Source: Enterobacteriaceae bacterium UBA5654 | GTDB taxonomy: Bacteria; Pseudomonadota; Gammaproteobacteria; Enterobacterales; Enterobacteriaceae | Length of the DNA stretch: 64,000 bases | Assembly (NCBI GenBank): GCA_002421005.1 | Contig: DIJC01000004.1 | Location: 1 to 64,000, forward strand | Direction: 5' to 3' | Shown: positions 51,420-58,881 of the stretch, piece by piece | How positions within the stretch are numbered: the stretch's first letter is position 1 | How the letters are laid out: every line of letters starts with the position of its first letter | The notes under the pieces: model-generated | Seen by the model: only the letters and a program-made list of their open reading frames with translations | Told to the model about the DNA's origin: nothing | Database searches by the model: none | Position numbers and translations under genes: made by a program

Positions 51420-53506
51420 CAGAAGCGAATGTTTACCGAGGCTTCATAAGTGCGCCCCGGGGCGATCATTTCCTGCCCGACATAGGTACGCTGCCAGGTA
51501 TAGAAACGATCCGTGAGGTTGCGCACGCGCGCGCCGAGGGTCACGTCCTTAATCACTTCATAATCGGCGCTCAGGTCAACGGTGGTGTAATCACGCATTT
51601 TTTGGGTGTTGGCATCATCGTTATAGCTGCTGCCCACATAGTGAAGCTGCGCGCCCAGACCCAGCTTGTCGACTGGCATATAGCGGCCAGAAAGATTCGC
51701 GGTCCACGCCGGGACATAGCGCGGCTGCTTGCCCGAAAGATCCTGCGTACCCTGCTTATAATCGTCAAAGCGTGCATGGGTATAAGCCACATTACCCGCC
51801 AGCGTGACGCTATCGAGTGGGGTAACCGCCCCGCTGAACTCGATACCTCTGGAGGTCTGCTTGCCCACCGCGTTCCAGACATCCGCCTGGGTAGCAGACT
51901 GCTGATAAAGATTTTTTTTCTGCAGATCGTAAACGGCCAGCTTCATTTCACTGTGCCCGAACGTCCCTTTGACACCGGCTTCATATTGCTGAACGTCGGT
52001 CAGCGGCAGCGACGTTTGTTCGGGGCTGATAAAGAAAATATCGCCGCCGGGTTCTTTCCCCGTAGAGTAGTTGGCATACAGCGTCCAGTTATCGGTAATC
52101 GCCCAGCTCGGTCCGACGCCCACGCTGGTAAAGCCATAGCTTTTATCGACAATTTGATTGTCCTGCTGGTAATTCCAGTGCATATCCAGACGGGTGTAGC
52201 GCAGCTGGCTTAACAGGGCGACTGAGTCTGTGATATTCAGATTGTCTTCCAGCAGCAGTGCATACTGATCCTGGGAGACGTGACGCACCGGGGCGCGCAT
52301 CCTGCCACCCGCACCTGTGCGGAAGTCATTCGACGCGGGGTGGGTCAGCAGAACATCTTCACCGCCCGGGAAGCCGTTGGAATAATACTGAAATTTACGT
52401 TCAGAAAAATCGACGCCTGCGGTCACGCGGTTAGCCAGGGAAGCAATCGGGCGATCCCAGGTGACCATCGTGCGGTTGCCGGTCAGCGTGTCGTCATGCG
52501 CAAGATCGCCGTAAGAATCGCGGGTAGCATAGCCGGCTTTCTCTGCCTGGTAATAACGTTCAACGTTCCGCCATTCGCGGAACCCTTTGTAATAGTAGAA
52601 CTGGTTATCAACGGTGATTTCTGGCGTGGCATACCAGGACTGGGTTGACTGGAAGGAGGTCGCCTGACTGCGAATATGCGCATCCTGAAGGTTGTTGTAG
52701 TTCACATGGCGCAAGTCACGATCGACGCCGCCGTTGAGCGTCGGCGTCCCGAAATAGGGATTGCGCATATCCGTTAAGCTACGGTCGATATCAACGGTTA
52801 CCTGGGTGTTATCGGTCGGCGTCAACAAAAGCTGCGCGCTGACCCTCTCCGGTCGATTGCGCTCTTTCTCAACCTGAGTGCCGGTATTTGACGCGCTGAC
52901 GTCCACGCGGCCAGCAGCCACGCCCTCAACCAGCGTCCCTCCCGTGCCAAGATGAGCGCGATGGCTGTTATAGCTTGACCAGCTATAGTCTGCTTCCACA
53001 GGCTGGCGGCCAAAAGTCGCTTTACGGGACGTCAGGTTAACGCTGCCACCCGCAGAACTCAGGCCATTCAGCACCGAGCCGGTGCCATACAGAATATCCA
53101 CGTTTTCATAATGAATCGGATCGGCAATCTGAATGGTGCTACCGGGTACGGCCACCCCATTCAGCAGCCAGGACACGCCCGAAAAGCCGCGCAATGAAAC
53201 GCTGTTGGAGAGCGTGGGGGAACTGGTGCCGGACAAGCCCGGCGCAGTCTCAACGACGTCGGTCAGGGTGCGTTTGCCCTTGGCGGCAATCGTTGCGGCG
53301 CTGAGGGTTTCAGTATGGCGCGGCGTCTGTTTGTCGGTCAGGCCGAGTCGAGAGGCTGAACCGGATGACAGCAGTGCCGCGTCCGATCCGCCGGAAGAGG
53401 CGGATGCGTCACTGTGGGTGATAACGATGGTTTCGTCTGCTGCGTTAACCGGGGAAGGAAGTGCTGCGGCTACGGCAAGTGCGATTAAAGAAGGCTTGAG
53501 TTTCAT
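51419..53506 (-). CDS. TonB-dependent outer-membrane receptor under Zur-type control
   Basis: A 695-residue receptor. The signal peptide ends near VNAADE, TonB box ETIVIT follows, a plug domain spans about 55-180 (RTLTDVVETAPGLSG, NSVSLRGFSGVSWLLNG, LYGTGSVLNGLSSAGGSVNL), and a 22-strand barrel ends in RTYEASVNIRF with the terminal Phe. The overall pattern is that of ferric-siderophore receptors (FhuA/FoxA-like), but the promoter carries a Zur-type operator rather than a Fur box. I therefore infer a zinc-linked or other Zur-controlled metallophore. It is the first gene of a four-gene operon. Confidence 0.93.
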   Translation of the reverse strand: MKLKPSLIALAVAAALPSPVNAADETIVITHSDASASSGGSDAALLSSGSASRLGLTDKQTPRHTETLSAATIAAKGKRTLTDVVETAPGLSGTSSPTLSNSVSLRGFSGVSWLLNGVAVPGSTIQIADPIHYENVDILYGTGSVLNGLSSAGGSVNLTSRKATFGRQPVEADYSWSSYNSHRAHLGTGGTLVEGVAAGRVDVSASNTGTQVEKERNRPERVSAQLLLTPTDNTQVTVDIDRSLTDMRNPYFGTPTLNGGVDRDLRHVNYNNLQDAHIRSQATSFQSTQSWYATPEITVDNQFYYYKGFREWRNVERYYQAEKAGYATRDSYGDLAHDDTLTGNRTMVTWDRPIASLANRVTAGVDFSERKFQYYSNGFPGGEDVLLTHPASNDFRTGAGGRMRAPVRHVSQDQYALLLEDNLNITDSVALLSQLRYTRLDMHWNYQQDNQIVDKSYGFTSVGVGPSWAITDNWTLYANYSTGKEPGGDIFFISPEQTSLPLTDVQQYEAGVKGTFGHSEMKLAVYDLQKKNLYQQSATQADVWNAVGKQTSRGIEFSGAVTPLDSVTLAGNVAYTHARFDDYKQGTQDLSGKQPRYVPAWTANLSGRYMPVDKLGLGAQLHYVGSSYNDDANTQKMRDYTTVDLSADYEVIKDVTLGARVRNLTDRFYTWQRTYVGQEMIAPGRTYEASVNIRF

Positions 53507-53529
53507 ACATCAACATTCAATTATTATTA

Positions 53530-53552
53530 GAATGTTATAACATAACACATTC
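53530..53552. promoter_or_regulatory. Zur-type operator upstream of the TonB receptor
   Basis: GAATGTTATAACATAACACATTC contains the same 13-base core GTTATAACATAAC (53534-53546) as the site at 43401-43413, fitting GTTATANNATAAC. Outer arms AATGT and ACATT add symmetry. It is 24-46 bases before the receptor start codon, where a repressor would block the promoter. Confidence 0.85.
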
Positions 53553-53922
53553 CGTAAAGAAAAAAAGCCAGCCGACGACGAGCGCGGAAGAAGGGGCAAG
53601 GAAGTGACGTAGCCTGAAAAATACGGGAGGGCTCAGAGGGTGAGATGGGCTATGGCAGTTTCAGGCGAAAAACGGACTGAAGTGATTCCCTCATGCGCCT
53701 TTTCACCCGCCGGTCGGCCAGTGTCGGCCTGTCACCTGATTGACCACCGGATAGCGAGGTATAAAACGCCGGTCTGGAGGTGCGCAGAGACTCGCGCGCT
53801 TTACTCCAGCGGCTGACCACACATGCCAGCATCTCAGGACCGCCGGGGGCTTCCGGCGACCAGGCGGGGGTCGCTGTCAGCATAGTTCGTATGAATGTAG
53901 AGCGCGCTTGCCGGGGAGGGCA
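53553..53922. other. Intergenic region between the TonB operon and the oxidoreductase gene
   Basis: About 370 bases. A 77-codon frame on the reverse strand (53650-53883) is open, but it is arginine/serine/proline-rich, has no recognisable family and a weak start, so I do not call it a gene. No terminator or RNA is evident. Confidence 0.4.
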
Positions 53923-54942
53923 TCAGTTATTCGTCAGCACGATTTTGCCCTGAATACTGCCCATTGCCGCGCGCTGATGGGCCGCGGAAGCCATGGCTAA
54001 CGGCCAGGTGCTGTCGATAACGACCCGGACAGTGCCTGTATCCAGAAGGCGACCCGCTTCAGCGAGCTGCGCCCCGCTGGATCGCACCTGGGTGGATGAC
54101 ACCGTGATGCCTTTTCTGGCAGCCTCATCCCATCCGCTAAACCCTAAAGGATTCACCAGAAACAGCGCGCCGCCTTGCCTGATACAGCTCAGAAAGCGCG
54201 CCATATGCGCGCCGCCCACCGCATCAAGAACAAGATCAACCTTGTTCACCACCTGCTCGGCAGCCGTTTTGGTGTAGTCAATAAACTCATCGGCACCCAG
54301 CTCGTATAACAGCGCCTCATTGCGGGAAGAGGCCACCGCAATGACTCGCGCCCCTTGCCATCGGGCAATCTGTACCGCCAGGTGTCCAACGCCGCCACCG
54401 GCACCGTTAATCAATACGGTCCGGCCTTTTAATGGCACGGCGGTATGGGGGAATGACTGGAAAGGATTGGCGGCGTTATGGCCCGGTCCGATCAAAAACT
54501 GCCAGGCCGTGAGCAGCGACATCGGCGCACCCGCAGCCTGAACATGGTCAATTCCCTGCGGTTTCAGCGCCAGTTCGCAGGAAGGCACGCTGACGTAGTC
54601 GGCACAGGCACCGCTGCCCTGCATAACCCTTTCAGGAAATCGCACCATTGAATAGACTGCATCTCCCACGCTGAATCCCGCAACATTCTGGCCGACCGCA
54701 GCCACCACGCCTGAGACATCTGTACCCGGAATGAGCGGAAAAACGGGGTCCGGCCACCATTCTGGCGGAAGGGTCCGATAACCGTCACGCAGATACCAGT
54801 CAGGCGGATTAAGGCTGGCGGCATAAACCTTAACAAGCACGTCATCGCTGCCGACAAAAGGCCGGGGCGCGTCTTCATACAGCAGATTCTCTGGCCCACC
54901 AAACGCATGGAGCCGTACGGCTTTCATTATTTCAGTCATCAC
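53923..54942 (-). CDS. MDR-family NADP-dependent oxidoreductase
   Basis: A 339-residue zinc-independent medium-chain reductase (MKAVRLHAFGGPENLLYEDA, AASLNPPDWYLRDGYR, IPGTDVSGVVAAVGQNV, and LINGAGGGVGHLAVQIARWQ near residue 175). It probably reduces quinones or enones with NADPH. It is divergent from a LysR gene 87 bases away and likely regulated by it. ATG 54942 (MMTEIMKAV) and the internal ATG before KAV are both usable. Confidence 0.88.
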   Translation of the reverse strand: MMTEIMKAVRLHAFGGPENLLYEDAPRPFVGSDDVLVKVYAASLNPPDWYLRDGYRTLPPEWWPDPVFPLIPGTDVSGVVAAVGQNVAGFSVGDAVYSMVRFPERVMQGSGACADYVSVPSCELALKPQGIDHVQAAGAPMSLLTAWQFLIGPGHNAANPFQSFPHTAVPLKGRTVLINGAGGGVGHLAVQIARWQGARVIAVASSRNEALLYELGADEFIDYTKTAAEQVVNKVDLVLDAVGGAHMARFLSCIRQGGALFLVNPLGFSGWDEAARKGITVSSTQVRSSGAQLAEAGRLLDTGTVRVVIDSTWPLAMASAAHQRAAMGSIQGKIVLTNN

Positions 54943-55029
54943 TCTCTCACTTTAAAAAAACACCGGAGAGAAATAATAGATCTGTTATCCGGCATTGATA
55001 ATGTGGCTGAATGTCGCTTTAATTATGCC

Positions 55030-55932
55030 ATGAAGGAACAACCCGCTTTTGAAAGACTGACCGGTCTTATTGCCTTTGCCCGTGCGGGCGCACTTGGCAG
55101 TTATACTGCCGCTGCCCGCTCGCTTGCCGTTTCACCTTCTGCGATCAGCAAAAGTATTCAGCGGCTGGAGAAACAGCTTGGCATAGTGTTATTCACCCGA
55201 ACCACACGTTCGCTGGTGCTGACCGCTGAAGGCCATGAGCTACATGAACGCGCTTTACGTCTGTTACGTGATGCGGAGGAGATTGAGCAGATAGCCAAAC
55301 GCTCGCGTGCGGAGCCCGCCGGGACGTTACGCATTGCGGCATCGTTACCGACAGGCATCCATATCATTGCGCCTGTACTGGCAACCTTCTGCGCACGTTA
55401 TCCGAAAATCACGATTGACCTGCGCCTGAGCGATCGCGTGATCAATATCGTCGATGAAAGCATTGATATTGCCATTCGCATCGGTGATCTTGCGGACTCA
55501 AATCTTCTGGCGCGTCGCCTTCCGGCGTATCAGATAAGTTGTTATGCCTCGCCGGACTATTTAGCGAAAAACCCCGCCCCGGAACATCCCAGTGCGGTAA
55601 TGCAGCATCAAACGATTAATCTGCGTTATCAAAATACAGGGCAGCTTTTTCGCTGGCCGTTTCGCATTGGGGAGCGGGAAATTGAAATGGTGCCTTCATC
55701 AACGGTGATCGTCGATACAAGCGAAGCGGTTATCGCGGCAGTGGTTGCCGGAGCCGGAATTGGCATGGCGCCGACTTTTATGGCGGATCGCCTGGTGCGG
55801 GAGAAAAAATTAATCCCTGTGCTGGCCGATTTTGCGGTAGAGCGACGGAACATTTCGGCCGTCTGGCATGAAAGCCGCCGGTCCAGTCCGGCGGTCCGTG
55901 CTTTTCTCGATCATTTGCCAGAGCGTTTTTAA
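55030..55932 (+). CDS. LysR-family transcriptional regulator
   Basis: A 300-residue LysR protein of the CrgA/DsdC-like group with HTH GSYTAAARSLAVSPSAISKS (about residues 21-40) and an effector domain beginning GTLRIAASLPTGIHIIAPVL. ATG 55030 (MKEQPAFERLTGLIAF) has AGGA-like sequence overlapping; an ATG 41 codons upstream (54907) would run back over the divergent gene's start. It is convergent with chaA and divides accessory from core DNA. Confidence 0.88.
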   Translation: MKEQPAFERLTGLIAFARAGALGSYTAAARSLAVSPSAISKSIQRLEKQLGIVLFTRTTRSLVLTAEGHELHERALRLLRDAEEIEQIAKRSRAEPAGTLRIAASLPTGIHIIAPVLATFCARYPKITIDLRLSDRVINIVDESIDIAIRIGDLADSNLLARRLPAYQISCYASPDYLAKNPAPEHPSAVMQHQTINLRYQNTGQLFRWPFRIGEREIEMVPSSTVIVDTSEAVIAAVVAGAGIGMAPTFMADRLVREKKLIPVLADFAVERRNISAVWHESRRSSPAVRAFLDHLPERF

Positions 55933-55934
55933 CG

Positions 55935-55961
55935 CCTTTCCCCGGCAGCGCCGGGGAAAGG
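55935..55961. terminator. Hairpin between the LysR gene and chaA
   Basis: CCTTTCCCCGGC and GCCGGGGAAAGG form a 12-base perfect stem with loop AGC, between the converging stops at 55932 and 55965. It could serve both directions, though T tracts are short. Confidence 0.7.
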
Positions 55962-55964
55962 GTA

Positions 55965-57059
55965 TCAGGCAAATATCGTCATCAAATAAGCAATAAATAA
56001 CGCCAGATGCGCCGCGCCGTTCAGCACATTGGTACGCCCGGTCGAGAACGAAATCTGGCATAGCACCAGTGATGACACCATCACCACCATTTCCGGCGCG
56101 CCCAGCGCAAACATCAGGTCATTACCCGTGGCGAAAGCGATGAGCGTCACCACCGGCACGGTGAGGGAGATGGTCGCCAGCACCGAGCCGAAGAACAAGT
56201 TCATCGCCCGCTGAACCTGGTTATTGAGTACCGCCTGCATCGCCCCCAGGCCTTCCGGGGAGAGGATCAGCAATGCGACGAGGAAACCGGTAAAGGCCAC
56301 CGGCGCGTTCAGTTCGGTGAGCAGCGCTTCCAGCGGCACGGCATTCATTTTGGTAACCGCAATCACCGCAATCAGATGCACGATCAGCCAAACCGTATGC
56401 CAGATATTGCTGTGCGCGGAGGGCTTGCCGTGGTGCGGATCGTCGCCTTCATCTTCGTGCTCATAAACAAACAGGCTCTGGTGCGTTTTGGTCTGGATCA
56501 GCAGAAACACGCCGTACATCGCCGCTGAAAGCAGCGCTACCAGCAGGGCCTGACCGGTGCTGAAATTCGCGCCCGGCAGCGCCATCGGGAAGACGAGGAC
56601 GATAATCGCCAGCGGAAACAGGGCGATTAAATACTGTTTGATGCCGAACAGATTTACGTACTGGGTGGCAAATTTACGTCCGCCGAGCAGCAGGGCAAAA
56701 CCGACCAGCCCGCCAGTGACGATCATAATGATGGAATATAAGGTGTCGCGCATTAACGTCGGCGCGGCGTCTCCGGTCGCCATTAATGCAGAAATAAGGC
56801 TGACTTCAAGAATAACCACCGAAAGGCTTAAAATCAGAGAGCCGAAGGGTTCGCCGAGGCGGTGAGCAAGAACATCTGCATGTCTGACGACGCTAAATGC
56901 ACTGGCGAGGATACCGACTAATGCCAGGGCATTAATACCGATAACCACTGGCAGCGACTGGCTGTTTCCCCAAAACAGCAGCACCGCCAGCGCCAGCACC
57001 GGGAAAATAAGGGTCGTCTCCTTGTGGCGGGTTTTCACCGCCTCTTGATTGTGAGGCAT
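55965..57059 (-). CDS. chaA: Calcium/sodium/potassium-proton antiporter ChaA
   Basis: A 364-residue cation/proton exchanger of the CaCA family (E. coli ChaA is 366). It has eleven or so membrane segments in two halves with acidic motifs (GEPFGSLILSLSVVILEVSL and LLILSPEGLGAMQAV), and an acidic cytoplasmic loop between (FVYEHEDEGDDPHHG). It exports Na+, K+ or Ca2+ at alkaline pH. It marks the return to the E. coli-like gene order on the right. Confidence 0.96.
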   Translation of the reverse strand: MPHNQEAVKTRHKETTLIFPVLALAVLLFWGNSQSLPVVIGINALALVGILASAFSVVRHADVLAHRLGEPFGSLILSLSVVILEVSLISALMATGDAAPTLMRDTLYSIIMIVTGGLVGFALLLGGRKFATQYVNLFGIKQYLIALFPLAIIVLVFPMALPGANFSTGQALLVALLSAAMYGVFLLIQTKTHQSLFVYEHEDEGDDPHHGKPSAHSNIWHTVWLIVHLIAVIAVTKMNAVPLEALLTELNAPVAFTGFLVALLILSPEGLGAMQAVLNNQVQRAMNLFFGSVLATISLTVPVVTLIAFATGNDLMFALGAPEMVVMVSSLVLCQISFSTGRTNVLNGAAHLALFIAYLMTIFA

Positions 57060-57323
57060 AAACCATCTCCGTATTTGCAGGTATTGTAATTATAGATAAC
57101 CAAAGTCCATAAAGTAGCAGAAAACCGGCTTTTTTGATTGAATTTTTACTTTTATTTACTGCTGGCGTGAAAAAGCGTTTGAAGGGGTTTATTTTGCTAT
57201 TTATGGTTAATTTATTAATTATTACAGTCAATTACGTCTGCTGATTTTGCACTTTACCCGCTGGCTGGCACGGGGGCTGTTCTTGTTCCACACTTACTCT
57301 TTACCCATCATGAGGAGGATATT

Positions 57324-57554
57324 ATGCCGTACAAGAACAAAAGCGATCTGCCGGACAACGTCACCAACGTGCTGCCCGCTCACGCGCAGGATATCTACAA
57401 AGAAGCGTTCAACAGCGCCTGGGATCAGTATAAAGATAAAGAAGATCGGCGTGGCGATGCCAGCCGGGAAGAAACCGCGCACCGCGTAGCCTGGGCGGCG
57501 GTGAAAAATGATTATGAAAAAGGCGACGACGATAAGTGGCATAAAAAGAAATAA
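57324..57554 (+). CDS. chaB: ChaB protein
   Basis: A 76-residue, highly charged soluble protein (MPYKNKSDLPDNVTNVLPAH, AQDIYKEAFNSAWDQYK, ending WHKKK), the length of E. coli ChaB. It is described as a regulator of ChaA-linked cation transport, with limited evidence. GAGGA precedes ATG 57324. It is divergent from chaA with about 265 bases between the starts and lies 150 bases upstream of chaC. Confidence 0.95.
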   Translation: MPYKNKSDLPDNVTNVLPAHAQDIYKEAFNSAWDQYKDKEDRRGDASREETAHRVAWAAVKNDYEKGDDDKWHKKK

Positions 57555-57704
57555 CCCCGCTGCGTGCTATTCCGCCGCTGTTTACCGTTGCCCGGTTGCA
57601 TCCGGCCTGCGTTTTGCATATCGTTGAACGCAGGCTGGGTAATAAAGCACCAGCAGGGAATCGGTAAACGTGGCGGGAGGCCGGAGTGGTGGAGGTAGAG
57701 TAAC

Positions 57705-58391
57705 GTGTTAACCCGTGATTTCTTGCTGAATGCGGACTGCAAAACAGCATTTGGTACGATTGAGGAATCGCTGTTGTGGAGTGCCGAACAGCGGGCGAGA
57801 TCGCTGGCCGCAACGCTGGCCTGCCGACCCGATGACGGACCGGTGTGGATTTTCGGCTACGGCTCGCTGATGTGGAACCCGGCGCTGGAATTTACCGAGT
57901 CCTGCACCGCAACGCTCCCCGGCTGGCATCGCGCGTTTTGTTTACGCCTGACTGCCGGGCGCGGAACCTCCTGCCAGCCGGGGCGAATGCTTGCCCTGAA
58001 AGAGGGCGGGCGCACCACCGGCGTGGCCTACCGGTTGCCGGATGCGCTGCTGGAAGACGAGTTAACCCTGCTGTGGAAGCGCGAAATGATCACCGGCTGC
58101 TATCTGCCCACCTGGTGCCGTCTCGATCTCGACGATGGCCGCACGGTCAACGCGCTGGTGTTTATCATGGACCCGCGCCATCCACTGTATGAAGCGGATA
58201 CCCGCACCCAGACCATCGCCCCATTGATTGCCGCTGCCAGCGGTCCGCTCGGCACCAACGCGCAGTATCTTTTTTCGCTGGAAGAGGAACTGGTAAAGCT
58301 GGGGATGCACGATGACTGTCTGAACGAGCTGGTGGGTAAGGTGCGCACGCTGCTGGGCGGCACCGGCACCCGGCTGTCCGGGCTGGCGTAA
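57705..58391 (+). CDS. chaC: Glutathione-specific gamma-glutamylcyclotransferase ChaC
   Basis: A 228-residue enzyme (E. coli 231) that degrades glutathione to 5-oxoproline and Cys-Gly. It has the substrate loop VWIFGYGSLMWNPALEF (about residues 48-64), LPGWHRAFCLRLTAGRG, and the catalytic acidic region LWKREMITGCYLPTW. GTG 57705 is the start, with GGAGG upstream. A hairpin and the convergent DUF1883 gene follow. Confidence 0.95.
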   Translation: MLTRDFLLNADCKTAFGTIEESLLWSAEQRARSLAATLACRPDDGPVWIFGYGSLMWNPALEFTESCTATLPGWHRAFCLRLTAGRGTSCQPGRMLALKEGGRTTGVAYRLPDALLEDELTLLWKREMITGCYLPTWCRLDLDDGRTVNALVFIMDPRHPLYEADTRTQTIAPLIAAASGPLGTNAQYLFSLEEELVKLGMHDDCLNELVGKVRTLLGGTGTRLSGLA

Positions 58392-58397
58392 AAGAAA

Positions 58398-58418
58398 GCC
58401 CGGTGAAGATCACCGGGC
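58398..58418 (-). terminator. Hairpin between chaC and the DUF1883 gene
   Basis: GCCCGGTGA and TCACCGGGC form a nine-base perfect stem with loop AGA. On the reverse strand it is followed by TTTCTTTT, so it best terminates the DUF1883 gene. It may also end chaC less efficiently. Confidence 0.75.
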
Positions 58419-58424
58419 CGAACG

Positions 58425-58670
58425 TTATGCTGCAACGTAGCTGATAGAGTGTTCCAGCGACTGGCTGTGGCTGTCGATCAGCACGTTCCATGTCCCGCTG
58501 TAGGGCACGGTCAGATACGCATTTTCGCGGTTTTGCACGCTAAGAATATCTGACTGCGGATCCTGGGTACGTTCTTTTGCACTCATTAAATGAATATGGC
58601 AGCGTTCAGAACAGCGAACGACGACCGTATCACCACCAAATAACTTCAGGCTTGCTTTTACCAGCGCCAT
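58425..58670 (-). CDS. DUF1883 family protein
   Basis: An 81-residue small beta-rich protein. GDTVVVRCSERCHIHLMS and LTVPYSGTWNVLIDSHSQSL resemble the DUF1883 pattern (vVeVdCs..cnv.lm... and vPh.G.WnvviD). The function is unknown. It is a single gene between chaC and the chemotaxis receptor, with its own downstream hairpin. Confidence 0.75.
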   Translation of the reverse strand: MALVKASLKLFGGDTVVVRCSERCHIHLMSAKERTQDPQSDILSVQNRENAYLTVPYSGTWNVLIDSHSQSLEHSISYVAA

Positions 58671-58840
58671 TTTTCTACCCCGTCTTAAGTTTCAACACTT
58701 CCCTGCCGGAAAATCCTGTCTGTGATGTTGTTCACAAATACTTATTGCATAACACCAAATGGGGAGACGCTGAATGCTGATTTTGATCAAAAAATTGTAT
58801 AAAGGTTAAACAAAAATGACATTATTCCTGAAAGCATTCA

Positions 58841-58875
58841 GCCGACGCGCAAATTAAGGGCAAAAGCGCGTCGGC
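58841..58875. terminator. Hairpin downstream of the chemotaxis receptor gene
   Basis: GCCGACGCGC and GCGCGTCGGC form a ten-base perfect stem around a 15-base loop, seven bases past the receptor stop. T tracts are poor, so termination strength is uncertain. Confidence 0.5.
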
Positions 58876-58881
58876 AGAAAA

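Noticed and set aside
53650..53883. Reverse open frame of 77 codons between the TonB operon and the oxidoreductase
   Set aside because: It has no recognised family, a weak start and low-complexity Arg/Ser/Pro content; not enough to call a gene.
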